DNA of 64,000 nucleotides, taken from NCBI GenBank assembly GCA_002411015.1, contig DHPY01000075.1, positions 1 to 64,000 of the forward strand. Direction: 5' to 3'. The first letter of the stretch is position 1; each line of letters begins with the position of its first letter. A model generated the notes under the pieces. That model worked only from the letters and a program-made list of their open reading frames with translations. It did not search any database and had not been told where the DNA came from. The position numbers and the translations under genes were made by a program. Positions 57,441-64,000 of the stretch are shown in pieces. This stretch comes from Armatimonadetes bacterium UBA5352. GTDB taxonomy: Bacteria > Armatimonadota > Zipacnadia > Zipacnadales > UBA5352.

Positions 57441-58739
57441 CTACTTCGCCGCGATTGGCTCCTCGTCGGCGTCTTCGGACGTCCGTTCAACCTCCAGGTG
57501 CCCCTTCGGGCGCACGAAGAGCGCAATGAGCAGAGCGCAGATGAGCTGGAGGATGCCCATGACAATGAACGGGAGCCGCATGCCCATCCCGGAGGCCATG
57601 AAGCCGCCGACGAGAGGGCCGAGGGCGAATCCGAGGCACATTGCGGATGTCGTGATGCCGAAGGTGCGCCCGAGAGTGTCCGGGGAGACGCTTGCGCCGA
57701 TCATCGCGTTCATTGCGGGCCCGCCGCCGCCGGCGATCAGGCCCCAGCCGACCCGCAGGCCGAAGAGCTGCCCGATGCTCTGCGCGAAGGCATGCGGGAT
57801 GCTGAAGAACGCCGAGCCCGCGTTGGCGACGACAAGCACCCGCCGATGGCCGATGCGGTCGGCGAGCCGCCCGACGACGATGCAGGCAAGGCCCGAGGCA
57901 ATGCCGCCGACAGCCATGAGCTGACCGGTGACTGTGGCAGCGCGATCGGTCTGCGCGATCTGCTCCACGAAAAGCGGGAAGATCGGACCGACGAACGTGA
58001 CCGCGAACGCGGAGAGGAAGAATGCGCTCAGCAGGGCCGCCAGCCCGCCTCTGCCGAAGACCTCGCGCAGGCCGTGGTTGCCGTTGCCGCGCTCCTCCGG
58101 CCGCACACGCTGCTCGGTCGTGAAGAAGAGCACAACGAAGCCGGAGATAGCCCAGAGGGCGCCGCAGACGAAGAAGGGGATACGGTAGCCGTAGGTATCA
58201 GCGACGACGCCGCCCATCCACGGCCCGGCGGCGTTACCCACGATCAGGCCGGTCTGCAGCAGCCCCATGGCGGCTCCAAGGTGCTTGCGCGGCGTGACCG
58301 AGGCGACCATCGTATTGCAGGCCGAGCCGGTGCCGGTGAGGGCGCCCTGCATGAACCGGAAGATCACAAGCTGCCAGATGGTCTGGGAGAAGCCCATGAG
58401 GGCGATGGTGATCGCGCCGCCGAACATTGCGCGCTGGAGCATCAGCTTGCGCCCGTAGCGGTCTGCGAGACTCCCCCAGATCGGCTGGAAGATCGTGAGG
58501 CTCATCCCGGCGGCGAACATTGCCACTCCGGAGTAGGAGCTGACCATACGCTCGTCGGCAACGCCGAGATCGCGCACGAAGAGGGGCAGAAAGGGCATCA
58601 CAAATGAGAAGCCGACAGCAGCCAGCAGGTTCGCGAACCAGACCGCCCAAAGGGTACGACGCCAGTGGGGATCGATGACTTCATCAGCCTGTCCGCAGGC
58701 CGGTGGCTGTGATGTCTGCTGCAAGTGTTCGGTCGCCAT
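57441..58739 (-). CDS. MFS transporter (DHA1-like)
   Basis: A 432-residue membrane protein with 12 hydrophobic segments. The loop 2-3 motif GSLADRYGRKLML (about 90-102) and the motif 'GPWMGGVVADTYGYRIPF' (about 165-182, antiporter-type motif C region) are seen, then the second-half copy GRLADRIGHRRVL (about 275). N- and C-termini are cytoplasmic and charged. This fits drug/H+ antiport or a sugar exporter; the gene lies among glycan-degrading genes, so export or uptake of a sugar fragment is possible. ATG 58739 is preceded by TGAGG; an in-frame GTG at 58742 is an alternative. It follows the small reading frame at 58750. Confidence 0.87.
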   Translation of the reverse strand: MATEHLQQTSQPPACGQADEVIDPHWRRTLWAVWFANLLAAVGFSFVMPFLPLFVRDLGVADERMVSSYSGVAMFAAGMSLTIFQPIWGSLADRYGRKLMLQRAMFGGAITIALMGFSQTIWQLVIFRFMQGALTGTGSACNTMVASVTPRKHLGAAMGLLQTGLIVGNAAGPWMGGVVADTYGYRIPFFVCGALWAISGFVVLFFTTEQRVRPEERGNGNHGLREVFGRGGLAALLSAFFLSAFAVTFVGPIFPLFVEQIAQTDRAATVTGQLMAVGGIASGLACIVVGRLADRIGHRRVLVVANAGSAFFSIPHAFAQSIGQLFGLRVGWGLIAGGGGPAMNAMIGASVSPDTLGRTFGITTSAMCLGFALGPLVGGFMASGMGMRLPFIVMGILQLICALLIALFVRPKGHLEVERTSEDADEEPIAAK

Positions 58740-58749
58740 CACGCCTCAA

Positions 58750-59079
58750 CTACCGGCAGGAAGAGGGGCCGCGTGCACGCAGCCCGATGAGTTCACGCTC
58801 TGAAACATGATACTCCAGCCGCTGGAGAAGGGCAAGTCCGCTCTCCACGCCATCCAAGGCGCCGTAGTAGATCAGCCAGCCATCCTCCGTGCGCACCGCG
58901 CTTGGCGCGTGGGTGTTCCGGAACGGCCCCTCGAGCGGCTCGAGTAGTGGCGCCCGCACATCACAGGTGAGGTTGAGCGTGCCCGCCTCCCACCACTGCG
59001 GCTGGAACTCGCGGGCCGCCACGCCGGTGATCTGCACGCAGCCATCCGGAGCGACACCCGCGACAGGCTCCATCGTCAC
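58750..59079 (-). pseudogene. Possible fragment of a five-bladed propeller glycosidase
   Basis: A 109-residue reading frame whose middle, LEPLEGPFRNTHAPSAVRTEDGWLIYYGALDG (about 45-78), resembles a blade of GH43/GH130-type glycosidases. It starts without a good ribosome site (GTG 59079; ATG 59073) and the frame is open without a start codon up to about 59155. It ends with RLEYHVSERELIGLRARGP, with no further blades. The 416-base gap between the MFS gene and the propeller gene holds nothing else. A decayed gene or a small accessory protein are both possible. Confidence 0.4.
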
Positions 59080-59154
59080 CTGCGCAGTGCCGGGACTGCG
59101 GCGAGCGGCAGCACTCCGCCCATCAGCATGTGACGCGTGTCGGACCGCCTCCGC

Positions 59155-60321
59155 TCAGATGCCCTCGAGCCAGCCGTCCACGAGGTAGGCGCCGTAGACC
59201 TGCGGTAGGCCGTTGCGGCGCGCGGTGAAGATCACCCACCTGTTGTCGGCGGTCATGTATGGATGCGCGTGCGCCCACTGCTGGCCGTCGTACTCAGTGC
59301 GGCTGAAGGCCAGACGCTTGCAGCGGCCGGTCTCGAGGTTGCCGATGTAGATCGGCACGCCCTCCTCGCCAGTGTCGCCGATCCAGAAGCGCCCATCGGC
59401 GGTGACGCTGACGTGGCCGACGCGGGTGCCGGGGTTCGGCACAACCGTGGGCCCCTCATCGCCAACTGCGCCCACGTAGATGTTCGCGCCGGTATCGGGA
59501 TCAACCGCGGTTGAGAAGAAGATGCCGCTCTTATCCCCCACCCACGCCTCGTGGCCGGTCGGTCGGAGGGTATGCGGGAGATCAGCGGGGAAGAGCTCCA
59601 TCTCGCCGCTGAGGTCGATCTCGCCGAGCAGCACCTGCTTCACGTCGGGCATCTGGTTGAGCTGGATGAGCACCTTGTTCCGCCCATCGCGCGAGAACTG
59701 CTCGTGCTTAGCGAGGTAGCCGGGCTTGTCGAGGAGCACGCGCCACTCGCCGCTCTCGATGTCGAGCAGGTCAACGCGCGTGACCTCCGCGCCCTCGGGA
59801 CGCACCGCGACCGCGAACCAGCGGTGATCGGGCGAGACGGTGCCGTAGGAGTAGCTGCCGCGCTCCGGCGGCAGCGGCGCGATGTTCTCGATCTCGAGGG
59901 TGGTGTAGTTGCAGCGCCGCAGCATCGGCACTCCGTCCACGGTCTGGCGGTAGTAGAGCCAGTCGCTCCACGGGTGGAAGGCCGGGAAGGGCGGCTTGCC
60001 CGAGAGAATCTCGTGGCGGGAGCCGTCGTAGAGGTCGAAGATCTCGATCCCGCCGCGCAGATCGCCCTGCGAGTAGTAGCGGATTGCGATCCGCCGCGAG
60101 GCCGGATCGGAGTAGGGTTGCTCGCCGTAGATGTTGTCTGCCGGCCGCTCATCCGCACCGAGCAGGTAGACCTTCGCGCCGCTCTCCTCGTCAACCTCGA
60201 CCGGTTCTCCGAGCATCGGGGCACCTCCGTCTTGCGCGCCGACCATACAGGCGGCGGTCAACAGCAGCAGGCCGATCAGCCTGCGTAGAGTGACTACTCT
60301 CGTGCGCTGCAATGCGCTCAT
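59155..60321 (-). CDS. Secreted beta-propeller protein, oligogalacturonate-lyase-like
   Basis: A 388-residue exported protein. Hydrophobic core LIGLLLLTAACMVGA gives the signal peptide. Six to seven blades of a TolB/WD40-like propeller follow, with repeated openings such as SGKPPFPAFHPWSDWLYYRQ, SYSYGTVSPDHRWFAVAV, VGHVSVTADGRFWIGD and AHAHPYMTADNRWVIFTARRNG. The last is the PLxx oligogalacturonate lyase pattern (PF14583 type) where His and Gln bind the metal and substrate. ATG 60321 is used; a TTG nine bases on (60312) has GAGG at a better distance. The protein may break down pectin fragments outside the cell. It is divergent from a GNAT gene. Confidence 0.75.
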   Translation of the reverse strand: MSALQRTRVVTLRRLIGLLLLTAACMVGAQDGGAPMLGEPVEVDEESGAKVYLLGADERPADNIYGEQPYSDPASRRIAIRYYSQGDLRGGIEIFDLYDGSRHEILSGKPPFPAFHPWSDWLYYRQTVDGVPMLRRCNYTTLEIENIAPLPPERGSYSYGTVSPDHRWFAVAVRPEGAEVTRVDLLDIESGEWRVLLDKPGYLAKHEQFSRDGRNKVLIQLNQMPDVKQVLLGEIDLSGEMELFPADLPHTLRPTGHEAWVGDKSGIFFSTAVDPDTGANIYVGAVGDEGPTVVPNPGTRVGHVSVTADGRFWIGDTGEEGVPIYIGNLETGRCKRLAFSRTEYDGQQWAHAHPYMTADNRWVIFTARRNGLPQVYGAYLVDGWLEGI

Positions 60322-60470
60322 CCTCACATTGAGTGGTTCAACGCGAGGTCTCTTTCCTCGCACCATGGAGCCAATCCTCCACCACCGGAGCGTCGGTGAG
60401 CGAAGGAGTCCGCCGTGCCGGTGCTGAACTCTCAGGACGATCCAGGTTCGCCACCAGTTCGGAGGTTCCC

Positions 60471-61664
60471 ATGGGCGCCATCAGCATCCGCGAGTTCCAG
60501 CCCGACGACATCGAGAGCTTCCACGCGCTGCACGATGCGGTCTTCCCGCCTGTCCCGTTCGAGGAGATGCGGCGATGGATGGCGCGCGATGATGTCACCG
60601 CCGGGGTGGCCGTGCAGGACGGACGCATCGTTGGCGAGATCCCGCTGCACATCCGGCGCTTCGTGCTGCGCCCAGGGGTCTCCGTGCGCGTGGCCTTCGA
60701 GCATTCGGTCTGCGTGGATGAATCCATGCGCGGCGAGGGCGTTGGCAGTCGCATCCAGGATGCTATGAAGCAGTTCATTCGCGACCGGGTCGAGGCGCTG
60801 ACGGTCTACCGCGGTGGTGAGCGCACTGCGGCGTACAATCACTACGACAAGAACGGGCTGACCGACTGCTGCTACATGCGCGGCTGGGTGAACAGCGCAC
60901 CCGAGTCAGTCGCGGAGGCCATCGGCGAGCCGCTCGACGCGCCCGCCATCATCGAGCGCGAGCAGCAGTTCGCGGCGAGCTTCGCCTCGGCCAACGCTCA
61001 TGCGGGAGGCTATCAGCAGCGCGATCCGGGCTTCTACGAGATCGCCTTCATGCAGCTTGAGGCCGTGGAGCTTGGCGGGGAGTACGCGGCGCTGGCGGTC
61101 GAGGAGGAGGGCCGGCCGCTCGGGCACTGCATCGTGCGGCTGATCGAGGGGCAGGCAGTGCGCGTGCTGGAGCTCGCGCCGCGCGGGCGTGACCTCGCGA
61201 TGGCGGCGCGGCTGCTGCGGGGCGTCTGCGCCCTGGCGACCGATCGTCGAGTCGCGGTCTCGGTGGAGCTGCACGATGGCGGCGCATATACACCGGTCTT
61301 CGAGGCGCTGGGCTTCCGGCCGCAGCCGCGCGGGAACATGATCATGGCCTGCCCGCTCGACTGGGAGCGGCTCGCGAACATCGTCTGGGCGCCGCAGAGT
61401 GAGCTTTCGACGGTACGGGTGCGCGTCTGGACGCCGCAGGAGGAGTTCGTGGCACACGAGCCGGGCGGCGAGCCAACGCGCGAGATCACGGTCGAGATGA
61501 AGCACCACCAGGCGGTGCGCTGGCTGATGTGCCGGCTGAATCTGGCGCCGCTGGTGGCGCAGGAGATCGTGATGATCCGCGGCGCTCGGCCCGGCGATCT
61601 GGAGGCGCTGAGCCGAGCAATCCCGTTCAGCGCCTGGGAGTACCAGGGCATAGACCACATCTGA
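60471..61664 (+). CDS. Eis-like GNAT N-acetyltransferase
   Basis: A 397-residue acyl-CoA-dependent acetyltransferase. The first GNAT domain is clear: ISIREFQPDDIESFHALHDAVFP (residues 4-26) and the acetyl-CoA-binding CVDESMRGEGVGSRIQDAM (about 81-99, R-G-x-G-x-G). A second GNAT-like part follows (HCIVRLIEGQAVRVLELAPRG...). The last 80 residues (TREITVEMKHHQAVRWLMCRLNLAPL) may be an SCP2-type domain as in Eis. The substrate, an amine or aminoglycoside, is unknown. ATG 60471 has GGAGG five bases upstream; a longer frame exists but lacks support. It is 12 bases before marC. Confidence 0.82.
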   Translation: MGAISIREFQPDDIESFHALHDAVFPPVPFEEMRRWMARDDVTAGVAVQDGRIVGEIPLHIRRFVLRPGVSVRVAFEHSVCVDESMRGEGVGSRIQDAMKQFIRDRVEALTVYRGGERTAAYNHYDKNGLTDCCYMRGWVNSAPESVAEAIGEPLDAPAIIEREQQFAASFASANAHAGGYQQRDPGFYEIAFMQLEAVELGGEYAALAVEEEGRPLGHCIVRLIEGQAVRVLELAPRGRDLAMAARLLRGVCALATDRRVAVSVELHDGGAYTPVFEALGFRPQPRGNMIMACPLDWERLANIVWAPQSELSTVRVRVWTPQEEFVAHEPGGEPTREITVEMKHHQAVRWLMCRLNLAPLVAQEIVMIRGARPGDLEALSRAIPFSAWEYQGIDHI

Positions 61665-61676
61665 AGGAGCGCGTGG

Positions 61677-62288
61677 ATGACTGCTTCCGAGATAGTCGTC
61701 GCCATCGGAGAGACCTCGCTTGCGCTCTTTATCATCATAGACCCGATCGCCGGCCTGCCGATCATCTCGAGCCTGTTCCGCCAGTTCTCGCCGGAGGAAC
61801 AGCGGCGCTCCATAGACACCTCGATCCTCGTGAGTGCCGGAGTCTTGCTGGGCTTCGGGGCCCTGGGGCTGCAGCTCATGCGCATCCTCGGCGTGAGCTT
61901 CAGCGAGATGCTGATCGCAGGCGGGCTGCTCTTCCTGGTGCTCGGGATGGACATGCTCTTCGGGCTACTCCCGAACGCGCAGTGCGACCCGCGCACTGTC
62001 TGCATTGTGCCGGTCGCCTCGCCCCTGCTGGCGGGGCCGGGCGCGATCACGACCACTCTCGTGGCCGTCCAGCGATTCCCGTTCCCGACCGGCTATCTCA
62101 TCGCGGCGGCCGCCGTGGTCGTCGCGCTGTTCGCGAGCTGGCTGATCCTCCGGCGCGTGGATGAGCTCACGCGCCTGCTCGGCGAGCGCGGCGCGCTGAT
62201 CATCGGCAAGCTGATGGGGATCGTGGTCACCTCAATCGCGGTGAGCTTCGTGGTCCGCGGCGTGGAGGGGATCATCGCGGGGCAGTAG
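61677..62288 (+). CDS. MarC family integral membrane protein
   Basis: A 203-residue membrane protein with six hydrophobic segments. Family motifs are FIIIDPIAGLPIISSLF (about 18-34), AGGLLFLVLGMDMLFG (about 81-96) and CIVPVASPLLAGPGAITTT (about 109-127). MarC proteins are widespread; a role in amino-acid or drug efflux has been suggested but the E. coli member is not needed for multiple-antibiotic resistance. ATG 61677 has AAGGAG about eight bases upstream. It follows the GNAT gene by 12 bases. The 93-base gap after it has no recognisable gene. Confidence 0.9.
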   Translation: MTASEIVVAIGETSLALFIIIDPIAGLPIISSLFRQFSPEEQRRSIDTSILVSAGVLLGFGALGLQLMRILGVSFSEMLIAGGLLFLVLGMDMLFGLLPNAQCDPRTVCIVPVASPLLAGPGAITTTLVAVQRFPFPTGYLIAAAAVVVALFASWLILRRVDELTRLLGERGALIIGKLMGIVVTSIAVSFVVRGVEGIIAGQ

Positions 62289-62381
62289 CGGATCGCCAGC
62301 TTGCTTGTTCAACTATGTACAATCTAGGCACCGAAAACCTGATAGATCTTCGACAGAGTAGTTGTGATGAGGAGCGTCCCC

Positions 62382-63839
62382 ATGGGTATCGCCGAAGTCA
62401 TGCCAACGCCGAAGCAGATGGATCTCTCCACGGAGCAGACGGTGCTGGTGGATCACTCCTGGCGCGTGGCCGATGAGTCGGACGCGATCGACATCGGGAC
62501 GAAGTTCGCCGAGGCGTTCTGCATCGGCATGAACGATGCGCCGAACGAGGTCGCGCTTCGGCGTGACAGCAGCCTCGGCGCCGAGGAGTACCGGCTGGAG
62601 ATCGCGCCGGGGCGGATCGAGGTCGCGGCGGCCCATCGGCCGGGCTTCATGCACGCGCTGGCGACGATCTCGCAGCTACGCAACGGGCCGCTGCTGCCGG
62701 TCGGCACCATCAGCGACCGCCCGCGGCTGCCTCTGCGCGGCCTGCAGCTCATGGTCGAGAAGATCTACCAGTTCAACGAGGAGCAGATCCTCTCCCTCAT
62801 CCGCTCAGCGGCCCGGCACAAGCTCAACGCGCTGCTGATCGAGTTCGGCGACCGCTTCCCGTTCGAGGCGCCGCACGAGGCCGTCGCGTCGCCGTCGGCG
62901 CTGACCCGGCAGCAACTGCGGCGGATCGTTGACGAGGCGCGCGATCTCGGGCTGGAGATCATCCCGCTGGTGCAGTGCATCGGGCACCTCGAGTGGTTGC
63001 TGCAGCACGAGGAGTACGCGGATCTGCGCGAGGAGAACGAGGCGCGCGCACAGTTCTGCCCGCTCAACGAGCGCGCAGTGACCGTTTGGGGTGAACTGAC
63101 TGAGCAGGTGGTGGAGTCTATCGGCGGTGGCGAGCGCGTGCACGTCGGCGGAGACGAGACGCGGCAGCTTGGCGTCTGCCCGAAGTGCGCAGCGCGGGTC
63201 GCGGAAGCCGGGAAGGGACGGCTCTATGCCGACCACGTCAACCGCGTCTGCGAGTGGCTCGACCAGCGTGGCATGGCGCCGATCATCTGGGATGACATCC
63301 TCTGCGCCCACCCGGAGACGATGGGCTACCTGCATGAGGCCGCGCAGGTCATGTACTGGGACTACTGGACGACGCAGAACCCGAGCCCGCTGCTGGTGGC
63401 GCGCGGGAGCAACGCCGGCGCCGTGGTCTACGACGAGCGCTGGAACTCGGAGTGGGCAGGGGAGCTGCCGGAGATCACCCGCCGGACCCTCGACCGCTTC
63501 GCCCGGCCGGCGAACCTCGAGAGCGATCTGGGCGAGGCCTACCTCGACACATACCGGGAATATCTCGGCGATCAGTTCCCGAGGCATGTCCCGGCGATGC
63601 CCTACATCGAGTACTATCAGGCGCGCGGGCGTGTCGTCTACGGCGCGCCGACATGCTCAGGCAACCACAGCTTCTGGCACACGCTGCCGGATCTCCAGCG
63701 GCATGTGGAGAACATCAAGACCTTTGCGGATCGGTGCATTGAGACACGCGCCGCCGGCATGATCACGAGCGCGTGGTATAATCGCAGTCCGGAGTTGCTG
63801 CACCTTGGTATCGTGGCGACGGCTGAGTTCAGCTGGTGA
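62382..63839 (+). CDS. GH20 beta-N-acetylhexosaminidase
   Basis: A 485-residue retaining hexosaminidase releasing terminal GlcNAc or GalNAc by substrate-assisted catalysis. The N-terminal beta domain covers about 1-110. The TIM barrel follows with LPLRGLQLMVEKIYQFNEEQI (about 120), the QCIGHLEWLL loop (about 196) and the catalytic Asp-Glu pair in ERVHVGGDETRQLGVCPKC (about 253). Later come PIIWDDILC and VMYWDYW. No signal peptide is visible, so it may act on internalised oligosaccharides, unlike the exported neighbours. ATG 62382 has GAGGAG seven bases upstream, better than GTG 62364. Followed by a GNAT gene. Confidence 0.9.
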   Translation: MGIAEVMPTPKQMDLSTEQTVLVDHSWRVADESDAIDIGTKFAEAFCIGMNDAPNEVALRRDSSLGAEEYRLEIAPGRIEVAAAHRPGFMHALATISQLRNGPLLPVGTISDRPRLPLRGLQLMVEKIYQFNEEQILSLIRSAARHKLNALLIEFGDRFPFEAPHEAVASPSALTRQQLRRIVDEARDLGLEIIPLVQCIGHLEWLLQHEEYADLREENEARAQFCPLNERAVTVWGELTEQVVESIGGGERVHVGGDETRQLGVCPKCAARVAEAGKGRLYADHVNRVCEWLDQRGMAPIIWDDILCAHPETMGYLHEAAQVMYWDYWTTQNPSPLLVARGSNAGAVVYDERWNSEWAGELPEITRRTLDRFARPANLESDLGEAYLDTYREYLGDQFPRHVPAMPYIEYYQARGRVVYGAPTCSGNHSFWHTLPDLQRHVENIKTFADRCIETRAAGMITSAWYNRSPELLHLGIVATAEFSW

Positions 63840-63851
63840 GCGGTGAGAGTC

Positions 63852-64000
63852 ATGAGCGAACGGGAGCAGCCGAAACTGCCGCTACTGACTGAGCGACTGG
63901 AGTTACGTGATTTCGGAGAGGCTGACGTCGAGTGGGTGCAGGCATGGGCCTGCGACCCTGCGGTCGTGCGCTTCATGCCATGGGGCCCGAACACGCCGGA
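63852..64000 (+). CDS. GNAT acetyltransferase, RimJ-like (truncated by the window end)
   Basis: Only the first 49 complete codons are present, from ATG 63852. It starts MSEREQPKLPLLTERLELRDF and continues GEADVEWVQAWACDPAVVRFMPWGP. The L..ERL.LR....D...V..W..D..V.R.M pattern is the start of ribosomal-protein or metabolite N-acetyltransferases of the RimJ/RimL type. A GTG at 63843 would be an alternative start. It follows the GH20 gene by 12 bases. Confidence 0.7.
   Translation, partial: MSEREQPKLPLLTERLELRDFGEADVEWVQAWACDPAVVRFMPWGPNTP

Noticed and set aside
1..64000. Prophage, insertion sequence, integrase or attachment sites flanking the tRNA genes or the island
   Set aside because: No transposase, integrase, terminal inverted repeat pair or tRNA-end duplication was seen anywhere in the window.

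Overview
The window is a contiguous piece of a GC-rich bacterial chromosome (most genes look close to 65-70% GC) with dense, mostly intact genes, short operons and no phage, IS, CRISPR or rRNA. The gene mix is a peptidoglycan machinery with a FemX-type branching enzyme, a cdaA-cdaR-glmS cluster, a DUF6785-type membrane protein, Gfo/Idh/MocA dehydrogenases, and many very large secreted carbohydrate-active or lectin-like proteins. It points to Armatimonadota or a neighbouring deep lineage (for example WS1-like groups). That is an inference from gene content, not from a marker phylogeny.

Layout. 1-805: five tRNA genes (Lys, Glu, Val, Phe, Thr) behind a TTGACA promoter. 0.9-3.9 kb: a GalU-type nucleotidyltransferase, a PRC-barrel protein with a perfect-period repeat, and murB. 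4-15.2 kb: secreted beta-helix and lectin-like proteins, a zinc dehydrogenase, a Gfo/Idh/MocA dehydrogenase and the TldD/TldE protease pair. 15.4-21.1 kb: a cell-wall cluster on the minus strand (PBP1A, PBP2, FemX). 21.2-22.6 kb: a putative metallopeptidase and a protein made only of a pyruvate-kinase C-terminal domain. 22.7-26.7 kb: the c-di-AMP cyclase operon cdaA-cdaR-glmS from a strong promoter. 26.9-31.1 kb: a stress cluster (Hsp20, Lon, archaeo-eukaryotic release-factor-like protein). 31.2-37.8 kb: ABC exporter, DUF6785-type membrane protein, purine nucleoside phosphorylase, a decayed sugar isomerase gene, a NagD-type phosphatase and a BlaI-type repressor with its own operator. 37.8-44.3 kb: a dehydrogenase, a 1437-residue LamG/YetA-like secreted protein and a QueG-like Fe-S protein. 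44.3-46.1 kb: a compact three-gene island of unknown function with lower GC and its own promoter. 46.2-63.8 kb: more secreted glycoside-hydrolase-like proteins, an HpcH aldolase, two tandem sulfatase-fold enzymes with Thr at the nucleophile position, an MFS transporter, an oligogalacturonate-lyase-like propeller, GNAT acetyltransferases, MarC and a GH20 hexosaminidase.

How the genes fit. One theme is building and controlling the cell wall: GalU, MurB, GlmS, CdaA/CdaR, PBP1A, PBP2, FemX, and possibly the BlaI repressor. A second is scavenging complex polysaccharides with large exported multidomain proteins, sugar dehydrogenases and isomerases. A third is protein quality control: Hsp20, Lon, TldD/E and the baeRF protein. 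Several families of short intergenic hairpin repeats are scattered through the window, mostly between convergent genes or at operon ends.

The strongest candidates for something undescribed are the three-gene island at 44330-45937, the hairpin repeat families, and the paired Thr-type alkaline-phosphatase-superfamily enzymes at 51518-54282.
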